Below, piece by piece: positions 25,117-36,600 of a DNA stretch of 64,000 nt; position 1 is the first letter of the stretch, and every line of letters starts with the position of its first letter. Origin of the DNA: Ceratorhiza oryzae-sativae (Eukaryota > Basidiomycota > Agaricomycetes > Cantharellales > Ceratobasidiaceae); contig JARWMV010000249.1 in NCBI GenBank assembly GCA_030998015.1, forward strand, positions 248,001-312,000, in the 5' to 3' direction. The position numbers and the translations under genes were made by a program. A model generated the notes under the pieces. That model was not told the origin of the DNA. It did no database searches and saw only the letters and a list, made by a program, of their open reading frames with translations.

Positions 25117-26202
25117 GATTTGAACATTTGGTTCTCACAGACATGTTTGGCATATCTAGTTACCCCCCTGAAAGCATCTGGTACATAGCATAATACTACA
25201 AAATACATAAACAGCTGAAGTTCAGCCCTATTGGCCAGTTGAAGTGCAAATGTATCCTGCACCATGTGATGTCCTCAGTAGCAGGTAATATCTAGTACCA
25301 AGATATAGATGTTTCTAGTTGTTTTATGGAGCTGGGAGCACAATGGAGCCATCTTGAAGAGCTAAGACCTGTTGAATGATACCATGTATGTGCATTCCAA
25401 CCTTGGTATCTTACCAAGTTTGCACTTTGTATTCTGTTTTCTCCCTGTATATTCACCTTTCTCTCTCTTGCATATCTATGTAACATCACTTGCACAAGTG
25501 GCACAGTTGCTGTGGACAGCCTGGTTGTCAGGTAGTACAGTAGTTAAGCAAATGCATAGTTGCATCAATCTTCAGTGGCTTATCCATTCTACTTTCCACT
25601 TATTTCAATTAAGCTCAATAGCTATCTATGACCTTTATGCCCCATAGAGACTACAGGCTGGTTTTTGCAATAGCTAGTTTCATGTTTAAAATAGTTCATG
25701 TGTTTGATTGACAATTGAGCAAAGTAAAACAGCAAAAGCAGGAAGAGGAGCAAAGAGAAATAGCCAATAACTTGAAAAGGTTAGAATGAAAAAATGTAAA
25801 AGAAAAGATTTCAGTTATTCAAGACAGACTTGTAAACAACATTGGTCAAGACAGGCTCAGCAGATGCCACTTCACCCCTTGAAATGGGATAATCTGTGTG
25901 CACCAAGTGGAAACAAAAGAGGATAGGCAAAGGTCATATATGCAGGGTTCCAAGAGGCAATTTGCTGCATTGTCCCATCATGATGGTAAAGCATTATGTT
26001 GTGCTGCCAGTCAATGCCTTCACCTGGAAATGTGAGTGCTAGCTCATCACTGGTAGGCATGTTTTATCTTTGTGGGTCCAGAGTGTGCCCTTGACAAGTA
26101 ACGATACAGTGTTGTGGGATGGGCTGATTGCCCAGCATTTCCCAAATTTGTTTGAAAAAAGCAGCATTGCAATTGCATGTATGAATAATGCCTGTAAGCT
26201 CT
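25117..26202. other. Unclassified CpG-depleted remnant
   Basis: About 1.1 kb without a supported ORF. Low-complexity AT-rich DNA, probably decayed transposon sequence. I see no terminal repeats. Confidence 0.4.
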
Positions 26203-26469
26203 TGTTATGACCTGCACAGACAGTCATAACATAACAAGTAAAGCAATCTATAGTTTATAGCATTTTCTCTGAAGTTGAAAAAGCTATAAACAGGGTCATG
26301 TGACCTCAGCCTTACCATGGTTATCTAACTTGCTCCTGCAATTCTCTCCATTGTAACTTGCAGTGAGGAGCAAGTTGTCAAGTGATCTCAGTGCTTAAAT
26401 CACATGACCCTGGGACCTCATGTGGCTTCATAAGATTTAGAGCTGCAACAGCCCTAAGAGTGCCTTACC
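26203..26469 (+). mobile_element. Partial LTR of the chromovirus family (family 1)
   Basis: Starts TGTTATGACCTGCAC and follows the order of the CpG-rich solo LTR at 39669 (GACATAAC block, TATGGCATTT-like block, CACGTGAT-type block, GCTCCTG.AATTCTCTCC block, ATAAGATT.AGAGCTGCA block), with nearly every CG changed to TG or CA. It stops where a different repeat begins at about 26470. Confidence 0.65.
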
Positions 26470-26790
26470 TGTCACAAACTGACATGTGTATATTCACTAT
26501 ATAATATTTTCTTGATTTATCACATTTTTTGAGAACATTTTCAAAACACACTTTCCTTTTATGGGACAACTGTATCATGTGACTCATGGAACATTCCAGA
26601 CTGCTTACCAAGATGTATGTCAACTCTGATGTGAAATTCTGCAGCCCTGCAGCTGCTTCTATTGCTTAGCAATGCAACTCATAGTATAGTTGGTTTGTTT
26701 TGATGGGGCTTGAAGAATGTATATATACTATGTCAAGACCCCTCCATCTCCTTGTCTCTGTTGATTCCTTAATTGTGGCTATGTTGTCAG
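26470..26790 (+). repeat. Family 4 repeat, about 300 bp
   Basis: Matches 61620-61932 in inverse orientation: shared blocks include AAACACACTTTCCTTTTATG, GGGACAACTGTATCA and TGGAACATTCCAGACTGCTT. Its left end TGTCACAAACTGACATG resembles an LTR start. The right end is not resolved. No coding capacity. Confidence 0.55.
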
Positions 26791-26839
26791 CAGTGGTTTG
26801 CAGTATATATTGATAGTATTTCTATAGTATGTACAGATG

Positions 26840-27260
26840 ATCCCTGTGGTTGACAAGATAAAGCAAGCTGGGGTCCACAGGCTTGCTTTCAATGAGTTAT
26901 ATACCACTCAAGGTATGAGTCAGACTGTTCCACAGTCCACAGTATGTTATAGGTCACACGTGGTGTAAACAAGTATTAAGTAAGTTATTCTAAGGGTTGT
27001 TGCAGCTCTGAATCTTATAGAGTTGCACTAGGTCCAAGGATTGCATGATTTAAGCACCAAGGTCACATGACAAATTGCTCCTTGCTCCAAGTTACAATGG
27101 AGAGAATTGCAGGAGCTAGTTAGATAACCATGGTAGGCACCAAGATAAGTGCCAAGATCACACAACAACTCACTCCTCACTTCAAGTGACAATGGAGAGG
27201 ATTGCAGGGGCAAGTTAGATAACCACAATATGGTAGACTCCTGTAACAAAGCACTGCTTA
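26840..27260 (-). mobile_element. Partial LTR of the chromovirus family (family 1), inverse orientation
   Basis: Reads like the middle of the LTR at 49440-50136: GTTGACAAGATAAAGCAAGC, GCAGCTCTGAATCTTATAGA, then two units with CTCCTTGCTCCAAG / AATGGAGAGAATTGCAGG, the tandem block of this LTR. Both ends are eroded. CpG-depleted. Confidence 0.6.
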
Positions 27261-27635
27261 TGTAAGTGTGTCCCACTGGGGCTTTAAGCACTCAGTGCCT
27301 GTGGCTAAGGGACACAAGTTGTGCATAATCAAATTTACCAAAGTTTTGTTTTGTTCCTTCCCTTTGCAACATGCAGAACTTTGAGCTTGATATCTTGTCT
27401 CTTAAAACCCTTTTTAGTCAACTTCCCAATTCTCTTCCACTGAATCCACCCTCCTCTCAACTTGACTTTAGTCTAGACAAAGACTTTCTTCAGGAGGAAA
27501 GATGGGGCACTGCATTCAACAGACAGATGGAGGATGCTTGGCATACATGGGAAGGCCCAATCCACATCCAAGAGTGTGGCAAGCAGCTAGATAGCTGCAT
27601 ACAGCTTCTTCAGAATGCCATTAAAAATGTAAAGC

Positions 27636-28946
27636 TGTTATGGATTACTAACATTTTCTATTATTTTAGTCTGTTCTGCCAACCTCAATCAATGCCTCTG
27701 TAATTGAGTTGTGACTTACCTGAAATTGTATGCACCTCAATTGTACTATTGTGCATTCCATTAAATATTACAAATTCCCTGCTTTCCAACACATATTTTA
27801 TTAAGTTTTTACAATAAGATCTCAGAGAGATATGGAGGTTGCAATATTTCCTCTTATCAGGAATTATTGATTACAAGATTTCACTGTTCATATCTTGGCA
27901 ACTGCTTATGCTAGCAAACCAATATTATGCTCTATCAATAGCTAATCTTTGGTGGTATCTGCTGCCTGAATATTGTCACAATCCACCAGATCCTCACACT
28001 GGAAAGGTCCAAAGATCATTAGGATCTTACTGGACCATCAATCAAGATCTAATGACTCCAGTTGGTCAGGAGAGCCTTCCAAATTGATCTAGATGCTTCT
28101 CTGACTCACCTTACAACTCACTGAGATGTAACCTCCATTCATTACATGTATATTCTATAATAATATGATCTACAAGCCAATAACAGGTCTCAGATGCATC
28201 AATGCCTTCAATCCTCACCCTGTCTTTACTCTCTTATCCTATACTGGGCTAGGGTGTATACCAAGTATAGCAGTACCCTCTTTTGATGATTGCACTGGCA
28301 TGAGTGCATCTATTTGGCTCTGGAATGCCCTCCTCAGGGTATAAAAGGACCTCCTCCGAGGCCCTTCCAGACCACTGCCACTGCTCTTTACAACTCAACC
28401 CAGACCAGTTATTGGTTTCTTTTCTCTTTCTATTTCTCTTGACTGTGTGTGATTTCTTATATAACTAGTACTGAGGAATAAAGCAACATATTAGTTATAT
28501 ACTGTCTGAGTCATTGTATCTTATATACAGAGATATAAGGATACAATATTGCCTGATTGAGCATGACATTAAGTACCAGCTATTAGAGGAAATCTAAGTA
28601 CCTGTAGCTGAGGAAGTACACACATTAGGCAGCCCACCATCTATCCTATAAGCTATTGCTTAAGTCTAGTATTAAGAATAGTATCAGTTAGTCCCAGTGA
28701 CTAGGGCTGAACTACATTTAAGATATCTGAGGGAACCTGACCATAGTGGTCTTGCCCTTTATACCTAAAAAATTAGTCAGTTTACACTGTGAAAGATTAA
28801 GACTACCTTGAGTGTTACTTGATTGCATTGCAACTACTTTGAGCCTTCTTACTCTAGTCTAAGAATTATTGAGTATGATTAGTGTATACTAACATATCTA
28901 CATTTGCTTAAGCTCTAGATATTCAAGTGTACCCTGACCTGTAACA
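27636..28946 (+). mobile_element. Family 2 LTR-like repeat, copy A (1.3 kb)
   Basis: Starts TGTTATGGATTACTAACA and ends CCTGACCTGTAACA (terminal TGTTA/TAACA). Three other copies are in the window (30881, 47113, 63236). It contains a promoter-like GGTATAAAAGGACC block near its last third, as expected for an LTR. The flanking 5-mers AAAGC and CCATA do not match, so no target duplication is preserved. A conserved 82-codon open frame at 27839-28087 recurs in copies B and C, but I treat it as part of the LTR. Confidence 0.7.
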
Positions 28947-30880
28947 CCATATCTTAGCTCTATGGTTCTGCTTGTGAAACCAATGTTCAACTTGTTGATT
29001 TCACAGCTATTTGATCAGACCTATGGCATTGGGTAGGGCAGGTCAGCAAAAGAAAGTACATAATGTGTCACACCCATGCATGGAGCCAATCATAGTCACA
29101 TGTACCTTCTTGAGTGCTTTTGCACAGTGTCAGGAAATTACCATTGGAAATGTAAACCTCACATGCACTGATCATGCTACCATGGAATGGCTATGCACAG
29201 CATGTCTTTCTTGTGCAACTGCAGTAAGGTCCTGTTTCTGCTGTTGCAGTATCTGGATTATATCCACAGTGGCTGATTTACATGTTGATTCACTTTGATT
29301 CACTGACATGTAGACCAATGTGTATCCCAGCACTTCACTCTCATGTACAGGACTGTGATTTTATTCAACACAGTTACTGCAGTGGCTCTGTACTCACTAA
29401 TTGTACTCCTAGGTATTGTTCTAACTGGCTGGCCCATGATTTAATTGCATGTAGTTGGATTACTTATCTAAGAAAGCCAGTTGGCTTCCTCAATTTGTAC
29501 AACTGGTGGGAAATACTTGATCCCAAAAACTAGAATTTCAAACATGCAGGATCTTGGTCATACCAGAGGGGTTCAACTATAGATGCCACAAAAGAGTGTT
29601 TCAGGGCTTCACAAAGGACCTAGAGCCTATCCTACCTTTTTGAGTCTGTAGTTGCAACCCTTGGAATCAAATTCATTGCCACCCTCAGGAGCAAATACAT
29701 TGCCACATAATTGCCAACTGCAGTCAGGGACCTGTTGATATGGTGCCACCTTGATCACCTTTATCCCTGCAGCATTAAAAAACCATGGGTGTGAAGCTAT
29801 GTTCAACACATTCCTCATTCTATTTGTTTTTGCATAATGTAAGTCTGAGCCTATCATCTTGAAGGAGCCTGGAGTTCAAGCAAATTTTTAGGTGCAATCA
29901 CTCCCACTTTGCTGGCTACCAGATCAAATATGATAGCCTAGTTGCAGAGCAGATGACAGTAAAACTTCTTGGCCAAGATTGGAAAAAGTACCTCCAACAT
30001 GGAATGGAGGGTCCAACAGTCTGAGTCCAGCTGTCCAAGTTGCTTGGAGGTGAGATTGTCAACATCCAGATGGAGGGCAAATACTACAGTGTATTGGTCA
30101 CACTGGGAGCTGATCACTGCAGTGAGAAGGAGATGCTGGATGATCTGAAGTACAAAACTGGGGTGGAGAAATTGGGAGTTGTTTGTGGAAAGTTGACATG
30201 GGTGTTTCTAAAGAAGTCTGATGTCAGGTAGGCTCCTGTTCCTCATAGTGGTCTATGGCTTTCCCCTAACTTTGTGATCAGATAGCTTCCTATGAGTATT
30301 GAAGCATGGTTATTTGGCTTGTATATTTTTGCAATGAATTCTCTTGCCATGTTGTTATCATTCCTGAGATTCAAAAAATGAGTCAACCACTAAACATGAA
30401 TCTCCAAGTTGTTAGTAAGTGTGTAATATAGATGTAGGGCATAAATATTCAACTTAAAGTGTCCTTGAGTACTGTACTGGTGAGAGAAGAAGTTGGTCCC
30501 AGTCCCAGCTGGAGGTGATGCAATGTTCCCAATTTCCAATGTCCCATGTCCCATCCCATGTTGACACAGGGAGACATAAGTTCCCCAATATAGTAAGATA
30601 AATTGATATTACAAAATATAAAATATGCACATATGAGCATATTTATCTTGCCATTATGCTAACCTGCTCTTGCTCAATAATTGTAAGGAGCACCTTGCAA
30701 CTCTACCCAGCTGGATAGCAGTTATGACTCAGTCAGGTTCTGGCATTGATGTTGTATCATTGCATTGTGCATCCTCAGGGTCACCTAAACCCCCTGTAAT
30801 AGGCTGAGCAGCATCAAGTGCAATCTCAGCACCTGAGCCTAAATTACAAACCTTGTCAACTGTTGTGTCAAGACCCCCTG
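28947..30880. other. Unclassified transposon remnant
   Basis: 1.9 kb of CpG-depleted DNA between two inverted family 2 repeats. Short frames such as 30040-30231 (start MLGGEIVNIQMEGKYYSVLV) and 29627-29857 (minus) look like pieces of former proteins, but I recognise no family and find no terminal repeats. Confidence 0.4.
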
Positions 30881-32183
30881 TGTTACAGGTCAGGGTACGC
30901 TTGAATATCTAGAGCTTAAGTGAATGTTGATATGTTAGTATACACTAATTGTACTCAATACTTCTTGGACTAGAGTAAGAAGGCTCAAAGTAGTTGCAAT
31001 GCAATCAAGTAACACTCAAGGTAGTCTTAATCTTTCACAGTGTAAACTGACTAATTTATAGGTATAAAGAGCAAGACTACTATGGTCAGGTTCCCTTAGA
31101 TACCTTAAATGTAGTTCAGCCCTAGTTGCTTGGACTAACTGATACTAGTCTTAATGCTAGGCTCAAGTGATTGCTTATAGGATAGATGGTGGGCTGCCTA
31201 ATGCATGTACTTCCTCAGCTACAGGTACTTAGATTTCCTCTAATAGCTGGTACTTAATGTCATGCTCAATCAGGCAATATTGTATCCTTATATAACTCTG
31301 TATATAAGATACAATGACTCAGACAGTATATAACTAATATGGTACTGTATTCCTCAGTACTAGTTATATAAGAAATCACACACAGACAAGAGAAATAGAA
31401 AGAGAAAAGAAACCAATAACCAGTCTGGGTTGAGTAGAGGAGGATGGTCTGGAAGGGCCTCAGAGGAGGTCCTTTTATACCCTGAGGAGGGCATTCCAGA
31501 GCCAAATAGATGCACTCATGCCAGTGCAATCATCAAAAGAGGGTGCTGCTATACTTGGGGTACACCCTAGCCCAGTATAGGATAAGAGAGTAAAGACAGG
31601 GTGTGGATTGAAGGCATTGATGCATCTGAGACCTGCTATTGGGTTGTAGATCATATTATCATAGTATATACATGTAATGAACAGAGGCTACATCTCAGTC
31701 AGTCATAAAGTGAGTCAGAGAAGCTTCTGGATCAATTTGGAAGGCTCTCCTGACTCACTGGAGTCATTAGATCTTGATTGATGGTCCAGTAAGATTCTAA
31801 TGATCTTCGGACCATTCCGGCACGAGGATCCAGTGGATCGCCACAATCTTCGGACAGCAGATACTGCCAAAGATTGGCTATCGATAGAGCACAAGATCGC
31901 TTTGATAGCGTAAGCGGTTGCCGAGATATGAGCGGTGCGATGTTGTAATCAATATCTCCTGATAAGAGGAAATATTGCAACCTCTATATCTCTCTGAGTG
32001 CTTAAGATAAAATCACAATAAAATATGCATTGGAAAGAGGAGATTTTGTACTATTTAATGGAACACAAATAGCACAAATTCAGATGCATACAAATTCATT
32101 TAATTTCAAGAAAATTACAGAGGCATTGCTTGAGGTTGGCAGAGCAGACTAAAATAATAGAAATATGTTAGTGATCCATAACA
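30881..32183 (-). mobile_element. Family 2 LTR-like repeat, copy B
   Basis: Inverse complement of copy C (47113-48421) over its full length: on the plus strand it runs from TGTTACAGGTCAGGG to GATCCATAACA. It ends inside the last codons of the truncated Rep copy at its right. The 5-mers on its two sides (CCCTG and GCCTC) do not form a target duplication. Unlike most of the region, a stretch at about 31800-31945 keeps many CpGs. Confidence 0.7.
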
Positions 32184-33198
32184 GCCTCCCCTTCCTCTCC
32201 CTCAATGTCCAACCAGCACTTGGTAATGGCTGCTCTTCTGTTGCCAAGGATTACCATTGGTTGGACCCTCATTGATTTCACATGTTGATATTGGCCTGTG
32301 AAATCTGCTTCATACTGGCTGAGGGCCTTGAGCAAGTACTTCCCATTTGTGTGGACCATATCAGCTAGGATCCATATGTCAGCATGCTCTGGCAGTGCCC
32401 CTATGTTCCACACATTGCACATTCAGCTGTGGGAGCCTTTTGATCATGCATACACTGTCTTCCCTGTCCCAGTCTCTCCTTCAATCACCAGGATGCAGTG
32501 GTGCCTGCCCCTCTCCTTCCTCTAGACTTCCTGTGTGAACCACCTGTCTGCCTGCTCCATGTGGTCCCTCACTTGTGGTGTCTCTAGTTGCACTGGTATT
32601 GCTGGTATCAGGCTGATGTCTTCACTGTAGGTGTAGTCTGCATATGCCCATACTGAATTCCAGGCTGTTGTCATTTGGAGTGGTTGGAGTCATTTTTATG
32701 TTTTGTAGAACTCCTCCTTTGTGGGCACCCCTACAATCTCCTCCCCATCCTCCAAGTTGGCTTGTTGCCACAACCACTTTCCCCTCCAGCCCTTCACCAG
32801 GATTCCTTCCAGAACCTCTAACATCAGCTCCCCTGCCATCAAGTCCTCCACCTCCTCTCAATTTTTGCCTACAGCTTTCCACAGGTAGTGGAAGGCATCA
32901 TGTGCCAGGTTACTGCCTGGTCTGTCTTGTAGATCCTTTGTAGGATGTTGGGGTGGTTCCCTTTGAAGTCCCAGAACCTTGTGTTCTGCATGTTCAAACC
33001 ACCCTTCTGTTCCTGGCTCATCATTAAGGCATGGACATGTAGGGGCTTTGCTGGGTTGTAATTCAGCTCCTTCAGGTTGTGGTGTTCTACAACTGCTAGG
33101 GTTGCCCAATGGTTTGGTCAGTTTTGGCAGAAGGCCTCATACCAAGCCACAAGCCCAGCTGTTGGCTCATTCCTCAGCATAGACCACATAAGTAATGC

Positions 33199-33473
33199 TG
33201 TAGAATACAAATATACAAATACATAGATACATAGATACATATCAAACATGCCAGAATAAACTAGCAATTGCATGACTCGTGTAGTACGAATCGCGTACTT
33301 ACTGTAACGTTCTACAATGTACTAGAACATCTCTTTTCTGTGTATATAAGGAGCTCTGTTTCGCTCTGTAGGCAGTCACCTGCTCACTCAAATATATTAT
33401 ATTTACCTGTCTTAAGCACACTGCGCTCTGCATGTATAGAGTGATATATATACATATAGTTTACATTTCAACA
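33199..33473 (+). repeat. Copia 5' LTR
   Basis: 275 bp, starts TGTAGAATAC and ends TTTCAACA. A TATA box (TATATAAG, 33343-33350) sits in the expected U3 position. Differs from the 3' LTR at 33244, 33329, 33367, 33429 and 33433; each difference is a CG in the 3' LTR that reads CA or TG here. Confidence 0.95.
33343..33350 (+). promoter_or_regulatory. TATA box of the copia 5' LTR
   Basis: TATATAAG followed by GAGCTCTGTTTCGC; the same element is at 38707-38714 in the 3' LTR. Position in the LTR fits the U3/R promoter. Confidence 0.6.
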
Positions 33474-33626
33474 GGTTATGAGCCCTGAGCTCGTTGCTTA
33501 AGATCGCATATACGTTGTACATACATAGTTGCGCACCGCGAAATATACCTTTGACATCGCACTTGCTGCTTGCATTGTTGCGCACCCAAGACAGCCCATT
33601 TAAGAAATTACACCTGAGAACCAACC

Positions 33627-36600
33627 ATGTCAGATATGAACGTGAGCTCTGGAACGTCCGTATACCGTATCCCGTTGCTCCAAGGCACGGAGAACTTCAA
33701 CACATGGCGAATCCAAATGACAGATATCCTTACGGACCTCGACCTTATCGACTATGTTACCGGCGCGAAGAAATTCCCGCCATACTCTATTGTCAGCGTC
33801 GTTCATACTCCGCCGAAAGGAGAGGATGGCAAACAACCTGCCGATGTGACCACGCAGACCGAATCTAAGGAATTGAATGACAAGCAAAAGGAATGGTGTA
33901 AAGCCGATCGTAAAGCCCTATCGCAAATCCGACTGCGCGTCAACGCGCATGCCCTAACGCATATACAGGGATGTACCACATCGAAGGCAGCGTGGGACTT
34001 ACTCACCAATACCTTCCAAGTGCAAGGAACTGTTGGACTAATCGATCTAAGACGGAAGTTCTTTAGTCAGCGAATGACGGATGGCAAGGACGTAGAAGAA
34101 CATATGCGGAAGATGCGGGACTGGTTTCAACAAATAAACATTATATCCCCCGCAGCGATTACTGAAGTAGACTGGATTACCACTTTAGTCGCAAGTCTAC
34201 CTGATTCATGGGACGCATTTACCCAGTCGGTCAACTTCAACTTTGATTTCAACAATACCAACTTATTGAGCACCAAGATAGCTGACCTCCGATCACGCAT
34301 ACTAGCTGAAGCACACCGCCGGAACAATCAAGACAACTCCGGCAAGACATTTTACACAAACAGTCGGCCACATACTAACCTCAATCAAGCATTTACTCCG
34401 AATAAACAAACCCCACACGGTCCCGACAGGGCTAACACGAAGTGCAACAATTGTGGCCGCCTTGGCCATTGGGCTGCAGAGTGCCGACAACCTGGGGGCG
34501 GTGCATACAAAGGAGGGAACAATAAACCCCAATACAAACCACAAGGTAAACTAACGTTCAATAGGTTCAAACAATTGAACAATAGGAATAACGCACCGCG
34601 TGCGCACATGGTCACTGATAAGGGCGTTTCCTCCAGCTCACATGACAACTTCTCATTCTCAGCGAATGATGAAGACTGGATTCTCATCAGCAGAGCTAAT
34701 GACTCGTGGGTAGCAGACAGCGGCACAACGACGCATATAGCACGTGATAAGTCAATTTTTAGTGATTACAAAGACATCGTAGGCACTGTACATGGCGTAA
34801 CAGGAAAGAATGTAATTTTGGGTAGAGGAACCGTTACCCTAAGATGCAAGGTTAGTCCCGGCAACACTGAATACAGGTATATTACCTTGAATGATGTCGC
34901 GCATGTACCCACATGTCCTACTAACCTAATTAGTCTTTCACTTGCAACCGAGCAGGGCCTCGAAGTAAACATGAGTGCAAATAGACTTAGGATATCATCA
35001 CCTACTGGCGAAACCATAGCCCTGGGTGAGAAGACTAAAGAACGAGCCAAAGGTAACTTATGGCATATTCTATGCGAAGCCATCAAAAGCCCCTTGTGCA
35101 TACATGCGCAGTCCGGAAAGGGAGTAACTGAGACGGTACTCACTAAACTTACAGGTCGAACATGGCTGGAATGGCACAAGATCTTGGGACATATTAGCGC
35201 GACTGCCCTCCAACAAATTAAATCAATGGGTGCACTCAAAGGTATGGAAATTTCGGAAGGAAAAGAAGGATTGAATTTTGAATGCGAATCATGCATTAAG
35301 GCTAAAATGCATACAAGGCCGTTTCCTAAAGAATTGCATACAGATGCAAAAGAGATAGGAGAATTAATAGTTACCGATGTATGGGGACCTGCGAGAACAG
35401 CATCTATAGGGAAATATTTGTACTATGTATCATTTACTGATGTTGCGACTCGTTTTTCAACCGTATCTTTCATTAGGCACAAAGATGAGACAATAAACGA
35501 ATACAAATCTTTTGAAGCGTTTCTAAGTACACAGAAGAATGCTAAAATTAAACGTGTACGCTTTGACAATGGAGGGGAGTTTGTGAATGCGGCATGGAAG
35601 ACACATACTGCAACGAAAGGAACAATTCTGGAGACAACAGCACCATATTCATCCCAACAGAATGGGATAGCCGAAAGGCTCAATAGGACGCTCTTGGAAC
35701 ATGCTAGAGCGATGATGTTTGAAGCAGGTGCTCCACAGTATCTCTGGAGTGAAGTGGTAGCATATGCGTGCTATCTGAAGAATAGAACACCTACGCAGAT
35801 CAGGGGAACCCTCCAGACAACCCCTTTTGAAAAATTTTGGGGTAAGGTACCCGATGTGAGCCAATTACGACCATGGGGGTCAAAATGCTACGTACTGGAT
35901 CAAGTGGAAAAACGGTCCAAGCTAGATCCAAAGGCATTTCAAGCGATATTTACGGGAATATCAGACGCACAAGGAAAGTCTTGGAGGTACTACAAACCCG
36001 GCACTATGCGCATACTCCATTCACGGAATGTTGCGTTCATGCGCCAAGATAACGCAGCAGGGGGAGAGAACGACGACGAAGTACTAGTTCCAATCGCTCC
36101 ACCTGCTGAGGGGGAGACAGTGCTAGAAGATTCCAGCAGCTGTGAGCGATTGAAAGGAAATACAGGAACAGGGGGAGACCTACTGACTATAAATGCTGAG
36201 CGGAAAATCGAACAAGAAACACCAACAGTGCATTCATCCCCGAATTCGACTGATTCTAAGCTAGATAACTCATCTACTATATCTACAATTCTCTCTGCAC
36301 CGCATACAACCCGTTCAACAACTTCCCGCACTCCTAAATCATCCAAGCCACCTACAGCACCTATGCGTACGTCGCCTCGCACTGCCACAAAACCATCTAG
36401 TGCTAACACCGGTCCCTCACGCTCACTCAGTGATATGAAGCCCGGTACCACAATCACAACTCGCAGTGGCAGCACTGGCCAACCTGCCCTGCGACTCAAG
36501 TCCTCGCGTGGACCTATCAAGATTAGTGTCCTGGACAATCAAGGTAACCTACCTATAGCTCAGATACATGGAAGCAAGCTTCCAGACTTACAAAATACTG

